Positions 1-8,225 are shown, counted from the stretch's first letter. The stretch is 64,000 bases of DNA from Bacillus sp. ISL-37 (GCF_018613315.1 NZ_JAGGQL010000012.1:10257-74256); one strand, 5' to 3'. The notes: generated by a model not told the origin, from the sequence alone. Program-made: numbers and translations.

Positions 1-120
1 GAAAAAATGTCCGTCATCAGGGCGATGACGGACAAAAGTCATGAGAAATCTCGAAAAAATGTCCGTCATCATGGCGGTGATGGACAGAAATCCGGAGAAT
101 CTTCAACAGGTGTCCGTAAA
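1..120. repeat. 52-bp hairpin repeat array (family A), cut by left edge
   Basis: Two and a half units. The arm TGTCCGTCAT is followed, after a 7-8 nt loop, by ATGACGGACA; the units start at 7 and 59 (52 bp apart) and a degenerate arm lies at 111. The second unit has TGATGGACA as right arm, which keeps the stem through a G-U wobble. The array lies just beyond the 3' end of ytqB and continues off the left edge. It is the same family as the array at 23861-24182. Confidence 0.85.
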
Positions 121-133
121 AAGGGGACCTCTC

Positions 134-706
134 TTATCTCTTCTCAATCGCAATAATAAAGGGCGGATTGTTTTTCTGGTTAAGAAATTTATATTCCAAT
201 ACATGTGCGATATTTTGATCCAATGATTTTACATACCGCAATAGATACTCACGTTCAACCTTGCCTTCTGGGTGTCCGTGGTAGATCACAATTACGATGA
301 TGCCTTCTGGGGCCATGATTTCCAGCAGCTGGTCGATGGCCGAGATGGTTGTCTCGGGGACAGTGACGATGTCCTTATCACCACCGGGAAGATAACCTAG
401 GTTGAAAACGGCGCCGGTTATTTTTCCGAAATGCAGTGGCGGAATGCATTCAGTGATGTTTTCATGTCCGGTATGGAAAAGTGTGACCTGATCCTGCAAA
501 TCATGTTCGCGAAGCTTCGTTTTGCAGGACATGAGGGCTTCATCCTGAATATCGAAGCCGTAAATCCTCCCGGAAGGTCCGACCAGGTTGGCTAAAAATA
601 AGGTATCATGCCCGTTGCCGACTGTCGCATCGACAGCGATATCACCTGGCTTTACGGCTAATTCAAGAAGGTTCCTGGCAAATGGAAGGATCCGTTCAAG
701 CTTCAT
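134..706 (-). CDS. ytqB: class I SAM-dependent methyltransferase, YtqB family
   Basis: A protein of 190 residues with a Rossmann methyltransferase core. The SAM-binding motif I (VDATVGNGHDTLFLA) lies near residues 25-40, followed by the acidic loop GFDIQ and the motif FNLGYLPGGDK typical of the YtqB/rRNA-methylase-like family. The ATG at 706 is preferred over an upstream TTG at 712 because the weak GGTGATTG Shine-Dalgarno is better spaced. It overlaps the 3' end of ytqA by 11 bases, so the two are co-transcribed and probably translationally coupled. The substrate is not evident from sequence; an RNA base is the usual inference. Confidence 0.85.
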   Translation of the reverse strand: MKLERILPFARNLLELAVKPGDIAVDATVGNGHDTLFLANLVGPSGRIYGFDIQDEALMSCKTKLREHDLQDQVTLFHTGHENITECIPPLHFGKITGAVFNLGYLPGGDKDIVTVPETTISAIDQLLEIMAPEGIIVIVIYHGHPEGKVEREYLLRYVKSLDQNIAHVLEYKFLNQKNNPPFIIAIEKR

Positions 707-1670
707 TTTCAATCACCACTTTGTTCCCAGTATAAAATTTCCCCTGCCAGCTATCGCGACACTTCAATTCTTTATCAATCGCATTCAGTACTTCCCATTT
801 ATTGACGCTCCACATCGGCCCGACCATCAGCTCGATCGGTCCATCCCCGGTAATTCGGTGGATGATCATTTCAGGAGGCAGTATTTCCAGCTGGTCACAG
901 ACTAATTTTACATAGTCCTCGAAGTTAAGAAATTCAAGCAATCCTTTTTCATATTGCTTAACCATTGGGGTTCCCTTCAACAAATGAAGAAGATGGATTT
1001 TGATTCCCTGAACATCAAGCTTCGCGACTTCACGTGCTGTTTCCATCATCATTTCCGGAGTTTCCATCGGCAATCCGTTGATGATATGGGAGCAAACCCT
1101 GATGCCATGCTTACGGAGCTTGTCCACGCCTTCTTTGTACGTTTCATAATCATGAGCGCGGTTGATTAAATTGGCGGTTTTTTCATGGACTGTCTGAAGT
1201 CCTAGTTCAACCCATAAATACGTTCGCTCGTTCAGCTCAGCCAAATATTCCACGACATCATCAGGAAGGCAGTCCGGTCTAGTTGCGATCGAAATCCCGA
1301 CAACTCCTTCTTCGTTCAATACAGTTTCGTACTTCTCCCGCAGCACATCGACTGGTGCGTGTGTATTGGTGAAAGCCTGGAAATAGGCCATGTATTTGCC
1401 ATCTTTCCATTTAGAATGCATTTTTTCTTTTATCTTTGCGAACTGTGTGCCGAGATCTTCTACTCGGTCACCGGCGAAATCTCCTGAACCAGATGCACTG
1501 CAAAACGTACAGCCGCCATGGGCTACTGTGCCATCGCGGTTCGGGCAATCGAATCCGCCATCAAGTGCAACCTTGAAAACCTTATGGCCAAAATGGTTGC
1601 GCAAATGGTAATTCCAAGTATGGTACCGTTTATCGTCAGTAGCATAGTGAAAAGGGTTGGTCTGTTTCAT
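696..1670 (-). CDS. ytqA: radical SAM protein, YtqA family
   Basis: A protein of 324 residues. The radical SAM cluster motif is seen near residues 41-58 as CPNRDGTVAHGGCTFCSAS, i.e. the spaced C-x-C-x2-C pattern of the YhcC/YtqA subgroup rather than the plain CxxxCxxC. The remainder has the TIM-barrel features of the family (GLQTVHEKT, HIINGLPMET). The ATG at 1670 has a good GGAGG upstream. It is the first gene of a two-gene unit with ytqB. Its 5' flank is occupied by a dispersed repeat (1681-1837). The substrate is not known to me; an RNA-modifying role is plausible given the methyltransferase partner. Confidence 0.88.
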   Translation of the reverse strand: MKQTNPFHYATDDKRYHTWNYHLRNHFGHKVFKVALDGGFDCPNRDGTVAHGGCTFCSASGSGDFAGDRVEDLGTQFAKIKEKMHSKWKDGKYMAYFQAFTNTHAPVDVLREKYETVLNEEGVVGISIATRPDCLPDDVVEYLAELNERTYLWVELGLQTVHEKTANLINRAHDYETYKEGVDKLRKHGIRVCSHIINGLPMETPEMMMETAREVAKLDVQGIKIHLLHLLKGTPMVKQYEKGLLEFLNFEDYVKLVCDQLEILPPEMIIHRITGDGPIELMVGPMWSVNKWEVLNAIDKELKCRDSWQGKFYTGNKVVIENEA

Positions 1671-1680
1671 GCCAGAAACC

Positions 1681-1837
1681 TCCTAAAGCCGATTTTAACG
1701 TAATATAAAGCCATTTTGCAGGTCGTTATTAAGTTTGCATGCTCTTTTCTCAAAAAAAGTCAACTTTGCGAAGAAACATAGGCCCTTCAATCCTATTTGT
1801 TAGTCAATAGCAACAAAGTTTAAGAAAGCCTAAATGA
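1681..1837. repeat. dispersed structured repeat R2, copy 1
   Basis: About 155 bp clearly related to 56944-57095 in the same orientation. Shared blocks include TCCTAAAGCCGATTTTAACG, GTAATATAAAG, GCATGCTCTTTTCTCA and AGTCAATAGCAACAAAGTTT. Within the element CTTTTCTCA can pair with TGAGAAA near the far end, and ATAGG..CCTAT forms an inner hairpin, so it is a candidate MITE or structured-RNA element. It abuts the Shine-Dalgarno of ytqA. Confidence 0.75.
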
Positions 1838-2013
1838 ATAATAAAAATTGTACCATTTAGAAAACGTGAATCCAATTGCAAAAAGATGACTATGTGTACC
1901 CAATATAATTGGCATCATTAAACATTGGCAAAATCGTGATAGGAAAATGTTTTGTGAACAAAATAAAGAAGAAGCAGACTTTGCTTCAGCATCAAATAAA
2001 GGAGGGGCTACAA

Positions 2014-2277
2014 TTGGCTACACGTCAATCGGTTGACCAGTTACTTCAGCAATGTGAGGATGCAATCAATCTGGCCCAGGATCAATACAAGGATGCCGCT
2101 ACTCAGCAGCATTATAATGACGGCGATTTTACCAATGCACTGCAGGCGCTCGAGGATGCATATAATGATCTGGCCAAGCTTTCCTTTAGCGCAAACTCCC
2201 AGCAGCGCGAACAACTGCACAGAATGAGGCTTCAACTGCAGCAAGTCCAAAACAATATGATTTTGCTTGATCATTAA
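2014..2277 (+). CDS. ytzC: small helical protein, YtzC family (DUF2524)
   Basis: A protein of 87 residues, rich in Gln and predicted almost wholly alpha-helical, beginning ATRQSVDQLLQQCEDAI. The TTG at 2014 is chosen because AAAGGAGG sits at the right distance (1999-2006); an upstream in-frame ATG at 1909 has no such site and would add non-conserved sequence. The gene is divergent from ytqA. Family function is unknown. Confidence 0.8.
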   Translation: MATRQSVDQLLQQCEDAINLAQDQYKDAATQQHYNDGDFTNALQALEDAYNDLAKLSFSANSQQREQLHRMRLQLQQVQNNMILLDH

Positions 2278-2293
2278 ACAGGAGGGGAAAATC

Positions 2294-2473
2294 TTGAAAA
2301 AGCGCTCAAAGCAGAACAATCCTGAACAAAAAACAAGGAACGGCATCAATAACCAGGATCTAGAGCTCGGAATGGACCATGATCCGGTAAAAGAAGCGAA
2401 GAAAAAATATGAACAAAGCGGCGGGCAGCCCGTAAAATCAAAATTCCATCCTGAACCAGAGCAATCTTCATAA
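2294..2473 (+). CDS. small charged protein of unknown function
   Basis: A 59-residue, highly charged, low-hydrophobicity protein starting KKRSKQNNPEQKTRNG. The TTG at 2294 follows a strong AGGAGGGG. The gene starts 16 bases after ytzC and shares its terminator, so the pair forms an operon. Composition (Lys, Asn, Gln, Gly, no aromatic core) resembles minor small spore proteins, but I do not recognise the family and assign no function. Confidence 0.6.
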   Translation: MKKRSKQNNPEQKTRNGINNQDLELGMDHDPVKEAKKKYEQSGGQPVKSKFHPEPEQSS

Positions 2474-2483
2474 ATTTGTAACA

Positions 2484-2516
2484 CCCTCACTTCCAAAAGG
2501 AAGTGAGGTTTTTTTG
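2484..2516 (+). terminator. intrinsic terminator after ytzC operon
   Basis: The stem CCTCACTTCC-aaaa-GGAAGTGAGG is followed by a run of seven T. Confidence 0.9.
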
Positions 2517-2523
2517 ATTTTCT

Positions 2524-2653
2524 CTCGAGAATTGTCCAGCTCCAGCGCCTAGCCCCTCGAGTCGCTTTGGTCCGCCCAATGAAGTCAAAGAACGACTTCA
2601 CCGGTCGGCCCTCCAGCGCTTGTCGGGGCTGACCAAGGCGCTTTCGCTTTTCT
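2524..2653. repeat. mosaic structured repeat R1, copy 1 (short form)
   Basis: About 130 bp. The ends pair as AGCGCC-t-AGCCCC (2544-2556) with GGGGCT-gaccaa-GGCGCT (2625-2642), and an inner hairpin GAAGTC-aaagaac-GACTTC is present. The same element recurs at 45784, 47322 and, inverted, at 53584. The short reading frame MKSFFDFIGR in these elements is not a gene. Confidence 0.85.
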
Positions 2654-2698
2654 AATAATACCCCCCGTTCACAAATCGGATAAAACTGACGAAAATTC

Positions 2699-2714
2699 CG
2701 TGATTTATATCACA
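2699..2714. promoter_or_regulatory. Fnr/CRP-type palindrome upstream of ccm-nrf run
   Basis: CGTGA-TTTATA-TCACA matches the Bacillus Fnr consensus TGTGA-N6-TCACA at nine of ten positions. A -10-like TTTAAA preceded by TG lies at about 2737-2742, roughly where a class II Fnr promoter centred at -41.5 would place it. The leader would be about 135 nt. Confidence 0.6.
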
Positions 2715-2836
2715 GAAGGGGAGCTTTTAGAAATGGTTTAAATAAGGTAGACCAAAAAGGGTCTTGAGGAAAATAAAGTTTCATTTTGGAAAAATCCCTA
2801 GCCAAAATAAATTGTCATTTTCAATGTAAGTTGTCT

Positions 2837-2852
2837 TGTGAAAACATTCACG
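2837..2852. promoter_or_regulatory. second Fnr/CRP-type palindrome
   Basis: TGTGA-AAACAT-TCACG again matches TGTGA-N6-TCACA with one mismatch. It lies only 32 bases before the first start codon, too close for a standard class II activator site, so it may modulate or block transcription from the upstream promoter. Confidence 0.45.
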
Positions 2853-2883
2853 AATTTGTCACATATAGAAAGGAGCCAATCAA

Positions 2884-3843
2884 ATGAAAGTTATGAAGTT
2901 ATTATCGGCCATCATTTTATTATTCATATTCCAGTTGCCTGATAAGGGTAGTGCTGAGACAAAATCCAATGTCCTGAATATGGAGGAGCTGACGATCCAG
3001 GTGATGCCAGAATATTCGTATCACCCAAAAGATAAGAAGAAGAATGCCCCACTTTTGGTCGGCTATCATGGAGCATTGAAGAACAATGCAGAAGAAGCAC
3101 AAAAAGGCCAGGTAGTCATCCCGCTGCCAATGGATGAGAAGAATTTCAGGATTGGTTTTGTTGCTGATTACTCTCGTGACCTGACTGAAATGAATGAAAT
3201 TCAATATGAACTTGATAAGGAAAACGGAACGATTTCCTGGGAAACGAGCGAGGAAATACAGCCGCAGGAGATCTACAAGTTTGTGATTGAGTACTATACC
3301 AACAGCATCCAGGAAAAAGACGACACTAAGACACTGACTTACGAATTTAAAAACTTCGCTGATATCGGATTGTTGAATTTGATTTTTGTTGAGCCGCTTA
3401 ATTCGGAAAGCTTCAAGCTGGAGCCTGCTTCCGAGCAGCACCAGAAAAACTCTTACAACATGAACATGTTCCTCTATCAAAGCCAGGGAATGAAGCCTGG
3501 TGATGAAAAGAAGATCTCACTTGAATACAAACGAGCTGACGATAGGACTACAGCGGAAATCATGGAGGCTATGGCCGGGGATGCAAAGAAGGCCGGCACC
3601 GTAAAACAAAATGATGAAAAAATGCCTTTGTGGCTTGTCATTACAGTCGTTGGCAGTGTGTCAATTTTTGCGGCAGTACTATTGATTTTCATCATGAAGA
3701 AAAAGAAAGTAAAGCCGGTTAAAGATGATGCTTCAAATGATTATGAAGCCAAAAAGTCAAAGCTCCGTGCCATGCTGGTGGAAGGAAGCATTACCGAAGT
3801 GGAATACAACGAATTAATCAAAAAGCTGGGAGGTAGGAATTAA
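2884..3843 (+). CDS. membrane-anchored exoprotein heading the ccm-nrf run
   Basis: A 319-residue protein I do not recognise by family. It has a signal peptide (residues 1-25, cut near GSAET), an extracytoplasmic beta-rich domain (about 30-235), one membrane helix (about 247-270, PLWLVITVVGSVSIFAAVLL), a KKKK stop-transfer and a cytoplasmic tail ending in a SHOCT-like helical hairpin (LRAMLVEGSITEVEYNELIKKLG). A good AAAGGAG precedes the ATG. Its stop overlaps the ccmE start by one base. Position at the head of the operon implies a role in cytochrome c maturation or in NrfHA assembly; this is inferred from context only. Confidence 0.8.
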   Translation: MKVMKLLSAIILLFIFQLPDKGSAETKSNVLNMEELTIQVMPEYSYHPKDKKKNAPLLVGYHGALKNNAEEAQKGQVVIPLPMDEKNFRIGFVADYSRDLTEMNEIQYELDKENGTISWETSEEIQPQEIYKFVIEYYTNSIQEKDDTKTLTYEFKNFADIGLLNLIFVEPLNSESFKLEPASEQHQKNSYNMNMFLYQSQGMKPGDEKKISLEYKRADDRTTAEIMEAMAGDAKKAGTVKQNDEKMPLWLVITVVGSVSIFAAVLLIFIMKKKKVKPVKDDASNDYEAKKSKLRAMLVEGSITEVEYNELIKKLGGRN

Positions 3844-4292
3844 TGTCCAAAAATAAAAAAATCGTAATGGGGTTGGCCCTTGCATCAGTAGCGTTCGTGA
3901 TCATGATGTTTTCGACAATGCCAAGCGCAGGAAGCAAGGAAATCACGATTGCCGACCTCAGTAAAAATGGTTCGAAATATGAAGGCGATTATATTATGAC
4001 GCAGGGCCTGCTCAATAAAGAGTCAGTAGAATGGGATGCTGACAAGCTGGAACTCCGATTCGAACTTTACGAAGAGGGGCTGGAAACGCTTCAAGTATTC
4101 CATAAAGGCATCAAGCCGGATAACTTCTCGGAGGATGTCATCGTCCTTGTGGAGGGTTTTATCCAAAAAGACGGAGTGTTCGAAGCAGAAAAAGTCCAGA
4201 CGAAATGCCCGACAAAATATGAAGGCGAAGACATGGAGAACTATGATACCGAAATGCATAAGGAAATGTACAAAAATGACAAGCAGGAATAA
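3843..4292 (+). CDS. ccmE: cytochrome c maturation protein CcmE, CXXXY type
   Basis: A 149-residue haem chaperone of cytochrome c maturation System I. The N-terminal membrane anchor (about 5-25) is followed by an OB-fold domain. The usual covalent haem-binding motif HxxxY is replaced by C122-PTK-Y126, i.e. the CXXXY variant known from some sulfate reducers and archaea. The ATG follows GGGAGGTAGG at a good distance and overlaps the preceding stop. CcmE receives haem from CcmC and delivers it to CcmF on the outer face of the membrane. Confidence 0.92.
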   Translation: MSKNKKIVMGLALASVAFVIMMFSTMPSAGSKEITIADLSKNGSKYEGDYIMTQGLLNKESVEWDADKLELRFELYEEGLETLQVFHKGIKPDNFSEDVIVLVEGFIQKDGVFEAEKVQTKCPTKYEGEDMENYDTEMHKEMYKNDKQE

Positions 4293-4301
4293 AACAGATG
4301 G

Positions 4302-6296
4302 GTGGTTATCTGTATGTATCTAATTGGGAACATCTCACTCTACCTTGGAATCGTGATTTCACTTTATGGAATCATTGCCAATATCGTCGGGATCAAGAAG
4401 AAAAGCAGCAAGTGGCTAGAAAGTGCAAGAGGTGCAGTACTTTCTCTTGCTTTTGTGGCAAGCATCGCTTCTTTCCTGCTGCTCTACTTGCTCGGCACAA
4501 GCCAGTTCCAATATAAATATGTGGCTTCCTATACAAATGAAAGTCTGCCCATGGCTTATAAGTTGACAGCCTTCTGGGCAGGGAACGCCGGATCCCTGCT
4601 GTTATGGGCCGTCCTTTTAGCACTATACGCAGCAATGGTCGTTTTTTCAAAAGAAAAGAAAAACCCGATGATGCCGTATGTATCAAGCATCCTGATGGTG
4701 AACATCCTGTTCTTTTTCACAGTAATGGCACTTAATGCAAACCCATTCGAAATGACCGATAAAATTCCGGCAGACGGAAAAGGGCTTAACCCAATGCTGC
4801 AAAACCCGGGGATGATCCTGCACCCTGTAACGCTCTATATGGGCTATGTCGGATTGGCAGTTCCATTCGCGTTCGGAATTGCGGCACTGATCCTGAAAAG
4901 AATAGATTCAGAGTGGATTAAGCTGACGAGAAGGTGGACGCTGCTTGCTTGGCTGTTCCTGACGCTCGGCAATGTGATTGGCGGCTGGTGGGCATACCTT
5001 GAGCTAGGCTGGGGCGGCTACTGGGCATGGGACCCGGTTGAGAATGCGTCGTTCCTTCCATGGCTGACCGTATCGGCCTTCCTTCATTCAGTGATGATCC
5101 AGGAACGGAAAAACATGCTGAAAACATGGAATGTAAGCTTGATCATTCTGTCTTACATCCTGACATTGTTTGGGACTTTCCTTGTCAGAAGCGGAATCCT
5201 GACGAGTGTCCACGCGTTTGGTGACAGCAATCTGGGTACTTACTTTCTAGTTTTCATGGCCTTCATGATGTTGTTTTCTCTTTATATCGTGATGACAAGA
5301 TACGGACTGTTAAAAAAAGATAGCAGTCCGATTGAAGCTTATTTTTCAAAAGAAAGCAGCTTCCTGCTGAACAACATGATTCTCGTTGCTGCTGCTTTCG
5401 CGGTTTTCTGGGGAACAATGTACCCGCTGATATCAGAAACATTTACCGGCACAAAGGTCAATGTCGGAGCGCCATATTTTAATAAAGTGATGGCTCCGAT
5501 CCTGCTGGTGCTGATTGTATTGATGGGAATCTGCCCGCTCATTGCATGGCAAAAAGCGGTGTTCGAAAAGTTCATGAAAAATACGCTTTGGCCGCTGGCA
5601 ATGGGGGTTGCCACAGCAATCATCCTATTCGCTGTTGGCGTCAAGGGAATTTACGCCATTATCGGATTATCGGCAACAAGCTTCATGTTCGGAACGCACT
5701 TGCTTGAATTCGCTAGAGGCATCAGCGCAAGACGAAAAGCTACAAAGGAAAATGTCCTGAAGGCTGCGATCAAGCTGACGGTAAAAAACCAGCGCCGCTA
5801 CGGTGGCTATATCGTCCATATCGGTATTGCAGTCATCGCGGTCGGTGTCATATCTTCGCACACTTACTCAACAGAAGTGCTTAAAACGGTAGATGCCGGC
5901 AACAGCATCAAGACCGGGGATTATAGCTTGAAATTCAACGAACTTACCGAACATACGAAAAACGGCAATGGAATAGTGGAGGCCGATATCGATGTTATGT
6001 ATAAGGGCAAGGATATTGGCAAAATCAAGCCTGAAAAGATCTTCTATGAAACATGGCCTGAACCATCTACAGAGGTAGCAATCAAGACAAATTGGAGCCA
6101 GGACTTATACGTCGTGCTCAGTTCCTGGGAGAACAAAGACAAAGTGACGTTCATGGTAAAAGTAAATCCATTCGTAAGCTGGATCTGGATGGGCGGAATC
6201 ATCATGGTAATTGGAACAGCATTCGCCCTCGTAGGTGGCAAGCCGACAACATCCCGCTACCAAATCAATAAAGGCATTTCGAGAGTGGGAGGGTGA
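4302..6296 (+). CDS. ccmF: cytochrome c haem lyase subunit CcmF
   Basis: A 664-residue polytopic membrane protein of the CcmF/NrfE family, which ligates haem to apocytochrome thiols. The haem-handling WWD signature GGYWAWDPVENASFLPWL is seen near residues 237-254. A GTG at 4302 and an ATG at 4314 are both possible starts; neither has a strong ribosome site, so the first four residues are uncertain. The C-terminal third holds an extracytoplasmic domain (about 530-620) before the last helix. It sits between ccmE and the ccmH-like gene, with stop and next start almost touching. Confidence 0.93.
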   Translation: MVICMYLIGNISLYLGIVISLYGIIANIVGIKKKSSKWLESARGAVLSLAFVASIASFLLLYLLGTSQFQYKYVASYTNESLPMAYKLTAFWAGNAGSLLLWAVLLALYAAMVVFSKEKKNPMMPYVSSILMVNILFFFTVMALNANPFEMTDKIPADGKGLNPMLQNPGMILHPVTLYMGYVGLAVPFAFGIAALILKRIDSEWIKLTRRWTLLAWLFLTLGNVIGGWWAYLELGWGGYWAWDPVENASFLPWLTVSAFLHSVMIQERKNMLKTWNVSLIILSYILTLFGTFLVRSGILTSVHAFGDSNLGTYFLVFMAFMMLFSLYIVMTRYGLLKKDSSPIEAYFSKESSFLLNNMILVAAAFAVFWGTMYPLISETFTGTKVNVGAPYFNKVMAPILLVLIVLMGICPLIAWQKAVFEKFMKNTLWPLAMGVATAIILFAVGVKGIYAIIGLSATSFMFGTHLLEFARGISARRKATKENVLKAAIKLTVKNQRRYGGYIVHIGIAVIAVGVISSHTYSTEVLKTVDAGNSIKTGDYSLKFNELTEHTKNGNGIVEADIDVMYKGKDIGKIKPEKIFYETWPEPSTEVAIKTNWSQDLYVVLSSWENKDKVTFMVKVNPFVSWIWMGGIIMVIGTAFALVGGKPTTSRYQINKGISRVGG

Positions 6297-6301
6297 AGAA
6301 G

Positions 6302-6772
6302 ATGAATAAGAAAATTCTCTTAACAACACTTCTTTTGCTTATCCTGATTCCAAGTATGACGACAGCTTTTACGTATAATTCGAAGGAATTCAAACAGATC
6401 ATCGGACAGCTTGATATGCAGGGCCATGCTGACCATGAGCTATCCACCTGTTCAGTAAAAAAAATCTACTACGATGAAGTGGTTGAGATGCTGAACGGCG
6501 GCAAATCAGAACCGGAAATCATCCAGTCATATGTTGATGAATACGGGCAGGCAGCTTTAAGAACTCCGGGTGGCGGCAAAAGTGGCTGGATTGCCTGGGG
6601 AATGCCAGCTGCGGGAGTGGGAATCGGCAGCGTGATTGTCGGTGTCTGGCTCAGGAAATTGACAGTCAAGAAGGCAGAAACAAAGCTTGAGGCGAAGACA
6701 GCGTGGAAATCGGAAATCGAGAAAGAAATTACTGCAAAAACATTTGACGAAGAGCGCCGGAAGCTTTTCTAG
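6302..6772 (+). CDS. CcmH-like protein with a single cysteine
   Basis: A 156-residue protein with a signal peptide (about 1-22), a CcmH-like helical domain and a C-terminal membrane helix (about 98-118). The family's LRCxxC redox motif appears as LSTC50SVK, so only the first cysteine remains; downstream, the hallmark EMLNGGKSEPEIIQSYVDEYG is intact. The ATG at 6302 is preferred over GTG at 6293 because GGGAGGGTGA is spaced for it. Loss of the second cysteine means it cannot cycle an intramolecular disulfide; it may present the apocytochrome through one mixed disulfide or work with the CcmG-like protein downstream (inference). Confidence 0.82.
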   Translation: MNKKILLTTLLLLILIPSMTTAFTYNSKEFKQIIGQLDMQGHADHELSTCSVKKIYYDEVVEMLNGGKSEPEIIQSYVDEYGQAALRTPGGGKSGWIAWGMPAAGVGIGSVIVGVWLRKLTVKKAETKLEAKTAWKSEIEKEITAKTFDEERRKLF

Positions 6773-6784
6773 GAGCTGATCAAA

Positions 6785-7156
6785 ATGGATTATCTATTTT
6801 TAATAATTGGTTCACTTGTAATCATTACTTGCTTTTACTTCATCATATCTCCTTTTTTCTCATCAGGCGAGATGCCAGCTGAGGGAATGGAGGCGGATGG
6901 CGAAAAGCTGACGCTTGAGCAAGTCTATAGCGCTGTGAATGAGCTGGAGATGGACTTCTTAATGAAGAAAATCACTCGTGAGGATTTTGAGAAATTGAAA
7001 GAGGATTACCAATTGCTCGCCGCCGAAATGTTAAAAGAAGAAACGCAAGGGCGCAAGGCAAAACATCTGCCAGAGAGCAAAAAGAAGATAAAAGATGCCG
7101 AAGCAGAGGCAGAAATTCTTAGAGAACTGAAAAAGCTTCGCCAGCAGAAGGGGTGA
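6785..7156 (+). CDS. CcmI-like small membrane protein 1
   Basis: A 123-residue protein with one N-terminal membrane helix (about 3-25) and a cytoplasmic coiled region containing LEMDFLMKKITREDFEKLKEDY, the pattern of the short helical domain following the first helix of CcmI. The C-terminus is very charged. Twelve bases separate it from the previous gene, and it abuts the next. A CcmI-type role in apocytochrome handling is inferred from architecture and location. Confidence 0.7.
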   Translation: MDYLFLIIGSLVIITCFYFIISPFFSSGEMPAEGMEADGEKLTLEQVYSAVNELEMDFLMKKITREDFEKLKEDYQLLAAEMLKEETQGRKAKHLPESKKKIKDAEAEAEILRELKKLRQQKG

Positions 7157-7161
7157 TCAGT

Positions 7162-7503
7162 ATGGCGCCAGCCTACCATCCTGAATGGCTTGTGAAATTC
7201 TGGCACAGTACTCCGGGGTTGAACATGGTGAATCCACACTATTTGCTGATATTTTTAACTGCTGTCATTATTGTTGTCTGGTTTTTACGAAAGCAGAGGA
7301 AGCCTGCCGAGGACACCATTGGTGAGGAAGACCAGTTGTTCAAACACCTTTTACTAAGAAAAAAAGTGATTGAAGGGGAGCTGGCCGGACTTGAAGCAAG
7401 GCTGTCAGCAGCGGAAATCACTGAAGAGAACTTTGAAAAACTGAAACTTGATTACCAGAGCCATCTCGCCGAGGTAAACAAGGAACTGGAACAATACACT
7501 TAA
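7162..7503 (+). CDS. CcmI-like small membrane protein 2
   Basis: A 113-residue protein with a short extracytoplasmic N-terminus, one membrane helix (about 24-41) and a cytoplasmic coiled coil with LEARLSAAEITEENFEKLKLD, closely echoing the preceding gene. The ATG at 7162 is chosen because AAGGGGTGAT lies just upstream; a GTG at 7153 is possible. The two neighbours look like diverged copies of one module. Confidence 0.7.
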   Translation: MAPAYHPEWLVKFWHSTPGLNMVNPHYLLIFLTAVIIVVWFLRKQRKPAEDTIGEEDQLFKHLLLRKKVIEGELAGLEARLSAAEITEENFEKLKLDYQSHLAEVNKELEQYT

Positions 7504-7520
7504 CGAAAGAGTTGGGGACC

Positions 7521-8225
7521 ATGCTGGAACTGAAGAAAATGACCAAAATGCTGGGAGACAAACTCGTTTTAAGGAATATCACCCTTTCATTGCAAAAAGG
7601 GGAGATCTTAGCTGTGATTGGCCCGAACGGAGCAGGGAAGAGCACATTCTTTAAATGCACGGTCGGACTCCTGCAGCCAACGAGCGGGGAAATTTACCTG
7701 GACGGTAGCCTGGTTAAGAAAAATTCACCACAGGTAAAACAGCGGATTGGGTTTCTGGGTCATGAATCATTTCTTTATAATAATTTGTCCCCGCTTGAGA
7801 ATCTCAAATTTTACGGGAAGCTTTACAAAGTAAAGGATCTTGACAGGAAAGCCAATGAGCTTTTGAAGGAAGTGGGGCTCTATCTTTTTCGGGATATGCC
7901 GATTCGCTCCTTTTCAAGAGGGATGATGCAAAGACTGGCCATCGCGAGAGTGCTGCTCCCGGATCCTGATATCCTGATGCTCGATGAGCCGCACACAGGC
8001 CTCGATCAGGAGGCTGTGGCCCTGCTTAATGGCATCATTAAAAGCAAACGGGACAGCGGGACGTCAATCCTGATCATCTCGCATGATTTTGAGCAGGTTC
8101 ATGCACTTGCTGACAGGGGGGCCGTGCTGAAGAAAGGGAAAATCGTCTCAACAAGGCACCTTGGAAAAGAAGTAAGCCTGGCAGAGATGAAAACCTGGTA
8201 CGAAGCAGAGGTGAAGAGCTCATGA
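7521..8225 (+). CDS. ccmA: ABC transporter ATPase CcmA
   Basis: A 234-residue ATP-binding subunit. Walker A GPNGAGKST (34-42), ABC signature SFSRGMMQRL, Walker B ILMLDEP and the switch histidine (IISHD) are all present. With CcmB and CcmC it drives release of holo-CcmE. ATG at 7521 is preferred to an in-frame TTG at 7512. Its stop overlaps the ccmB start by four bases (ATGA), giving translational coupling. Confidence 0.9.
   Translation: MLELKKMTKMLGDKLVLRNITLSLQKGEILAVIGPNGAGKSTFFKCTVGLLQPTSGEIYLDGSLVKKNSPQVKQRIGFLGHESFLYNNLSPLENLKFYGKLYKVKDLDRKANELLKEVGLYLFRDMPIRSFSRGMMQRLAIARVLLPDPDILMLDEPHTGLDQEAVALLNGIIKSKRDSGTSILIISHDFEQVHALADRGAVLKKGKIVSTRHLGKEVSLAEMKTWYEAEVKSS

Noticed and set aside
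2041-2601. 186-residue minus-strand reading frame
   Set aside because: Runs antisense through ytzC and its neighbour and begins inside repeat R1.
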